From: a virus
Strand: one strand, 5' to 3'
IMG/VR virus record: IMGVR_UViG_3300010885_049703
Span: 1 to 64,000 of that record
Length of the DNA stretch: 64,000 bases
A program made the translations under genes and the position numbers. Each line of letters starts with the position of its first letter. Within the stretch, counting starts at the first letter, position 1. Under the pieces are notes generated by a model. It did not search any database. It worked only from the letters and a program-made list of their open reading frames with translations, and was not told the origin of the DNA. Of this stretch, positions 63,073 through 64,000 are shown one piece after another.

Positions 63073-63312
63073 CTAATCTGTTAGTGCCAGGGATTTACTG
63101 CGCTTTCGTAAGAACTCTTGCCCCACATAATAATCCACTAGTTTACGCTGAATCATTGTGACTAAGTCGCCTGAATCATCGTCAACAAAGAATCGCACAG
63201 GACACCTGCCCCAAGTACTATAACGCACGAAGTCTGCGTAATACTTGCGATGATTCTTGTCCGTGGGATCAAACACTACCCAGGGTCTATGCAAAAGTTG
63301 GAGTCTGCTCAT
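63073..63312 (-). CDS. small conserved protein of unknown function
   Basis: I chose the ATG nearest the SAH hydrolase stop (MSRLQLLHRPWVVFDPTDKN), giving 79 residues. A longer frame would overlap the upstream gene by more than 30 bases. It contains YYADFVRYSTWGRCPVRFFV, DDDSGDLVTMI and QRKLVDYYVGQEF. Similar proteins occur in T4-like phages in my memory. It ends just before a strong hairpin, as the last gene of a unit that includes the SAH hydrolase. Confidence 0.6.
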   Translation of the reverse strand: MSRLQLLHRPWVVFDPTDKNHRKYYADFVRYSTWGRCPVRFFVDDDSGDLVTMIQRKLVDYYVGQEFLRKRSKSLALTD

Positions 63313-63313
63313 A

Positions 63314-64000
63314 TTAATAACGATATGTCTCTGGTTTGAAAGGTCCATTAAGGTCTACACCAATGTAGTCGGCTTGTCGTTGTGTTAGTGTAGTTAGTGT
63401 AGCACCAACGTGAGCTAAATGCAACCTAGCAACCTCCTCATCTATGTGTTTTGGCAACAGATAAATGTCTACTTTGCTGTATTTTGATGAATTGGTCCAC
63501 AGCTCAAGTTGAGCCAACACCTGATTGGTGAAACTAGTTGACATCACGTAACTTGGGTGCCCCGTGGCGCAGCCCAGGTTTACCAGTCGACCTCGGGCCA
63601 ACACAATAATTTTACGACCATCGGGCCATACCACATGGTCTACCAGAGGCTTGATTTCTTCCCAGACCAAGTCTTGTAAGCCGGCAATGTCAATTTCACT
63701 ATCAAAGTGACCAATGTTACACACAATGGCATTACGTTTCATGCGATCCATGTGATGACGAGTGATCACATCAACATTGCCTGTGGCAGTGACAAAGATG
63801 TCGGCTATCTCAGCCGCGTAGTCCATGGTCACAACTTCATACCCGTCCATGGCTGCCTGCAATGCACAGATAGGATCAATCTCAGTAATCCATACCCTGG
63901 CGTTTAATGCACGTAAGGCTTGAGCTGACCCTTTGCCTACATCGCCATAACCAGCAACCACAGCAGTTTTACCTGCGATCATAACATCTGTAGCACGTTT
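63314..64000 (-). CDS. ahcY: S-adenosylhomocysteine hydrolase, C-terminal part (5' end outside the window)
   Basis: The 228 residues in the window begin [20 protein letters not shown] and cover the NAD-binding domain ([20 protein letters not shown]), [49 protein letters not shown] and the closing [11 protein letters not shown]. The catalytic Lys, Asp, Asn and Cys lie further upstream outside the window. SAHH splits SAH, the product and inhibitor of methyltransferases, into adenosine and homocysteine. Its C-terminal tail is intact. It would help keep methylation running, for example by the FkbM enzyme here. The gene is unusual for a phage genome. Confidence 0.88.
   Translation of the reverse strand, partial: KRATDVMIAGKTAVVAGYGDVGKGSAQALRALNARVWITEIDPICALQAAMDGYEVVTMDYAAEIADIFVTATGNVDVITRHHMDRMKRNAIVCNIGHFDSEIDIAGLQDLVWEEIKPLVDHVVWPDGRKIIVLARGRLVNLGCATGHPSYVMSTSFTNQVLAQLELWTNSSKYSKVDIYLLPKHIDEEVARLHLAHVGATLTTLTQRQADYIGVDLNGPFKPETYRY

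Overview
The window is part of the genome of a large T4-like tailed phage (myovirus morphology), probably infecting a Gram-negative bacterium from marine or fresh water. The evidence is a block of baseplate genes of the T4 type (gp53, a gp5-like spike, gp25, gp6), a gp55-like late sigma factor, and late-promoter-like motifs (NATAAATA) before structural genes. No integrase, tRNA, CRISPR array or insertion sequence was seen.

Layout. 1-663 (minus): 5' part of a gp55-like late sigma factor behind a sigma70-type promoter. 772-31614 (plus): late structural operon with tail/baseplate genes, a 4,745-residue giant baseplate/tail protein, and tail-fibre-like proteins, closed by a strong hairpin terminator. 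31686-47864 (plus): a tightly overlapping accessory operon with glycosyltransferase-like genes, an amidinotransferase, five N-terminal-twitch radical SAM genes, a conserved gene of unknown function, a 33-residue microprotein, a NodU/CmcH-type carbamoyltransferase and an FkbM methyltransferase. 47855-51150 (minus): a second amidinotransferase and two more glycosyltransferase-like genes. 51149-52819 (plus): a two-part glycosyltransferase-like protein. 52743-57674 (minus): two NAD-dependent epimerases, a DegT/StrS aminotransferase, a PIG-L deacetylase, interleaved microproteins, and ThyX. 57675-64000 (mostly minus): conserved phage genes, a VWA/metallopeptidase-like protein and a MoxR-type AAA ATPase separated by a third amidinotransferase, then small genes and the 3' part of S-adenosylhomocysteine hydrolase.

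How it may work together. Sigma70-like promoters probably drive the early minus-strand genes. The gp55-like factor then probably turns on the NATAAATA promoters of the structural operon. The accessory block of about 26 kb combines amidino transfer, carbamoylation, methylation, transamination, deacetylation, sugar oxidoreduction, radical chemistry and glycosyl transfer. By analogy with aminoglycoside and surface-glycan pathways I infer that it makes and attaches a heavily modified amino sugar or cyclitol, to virion, DNA or host surface. This is the most novel part of the window, and its product cannot be read from sequence alone.
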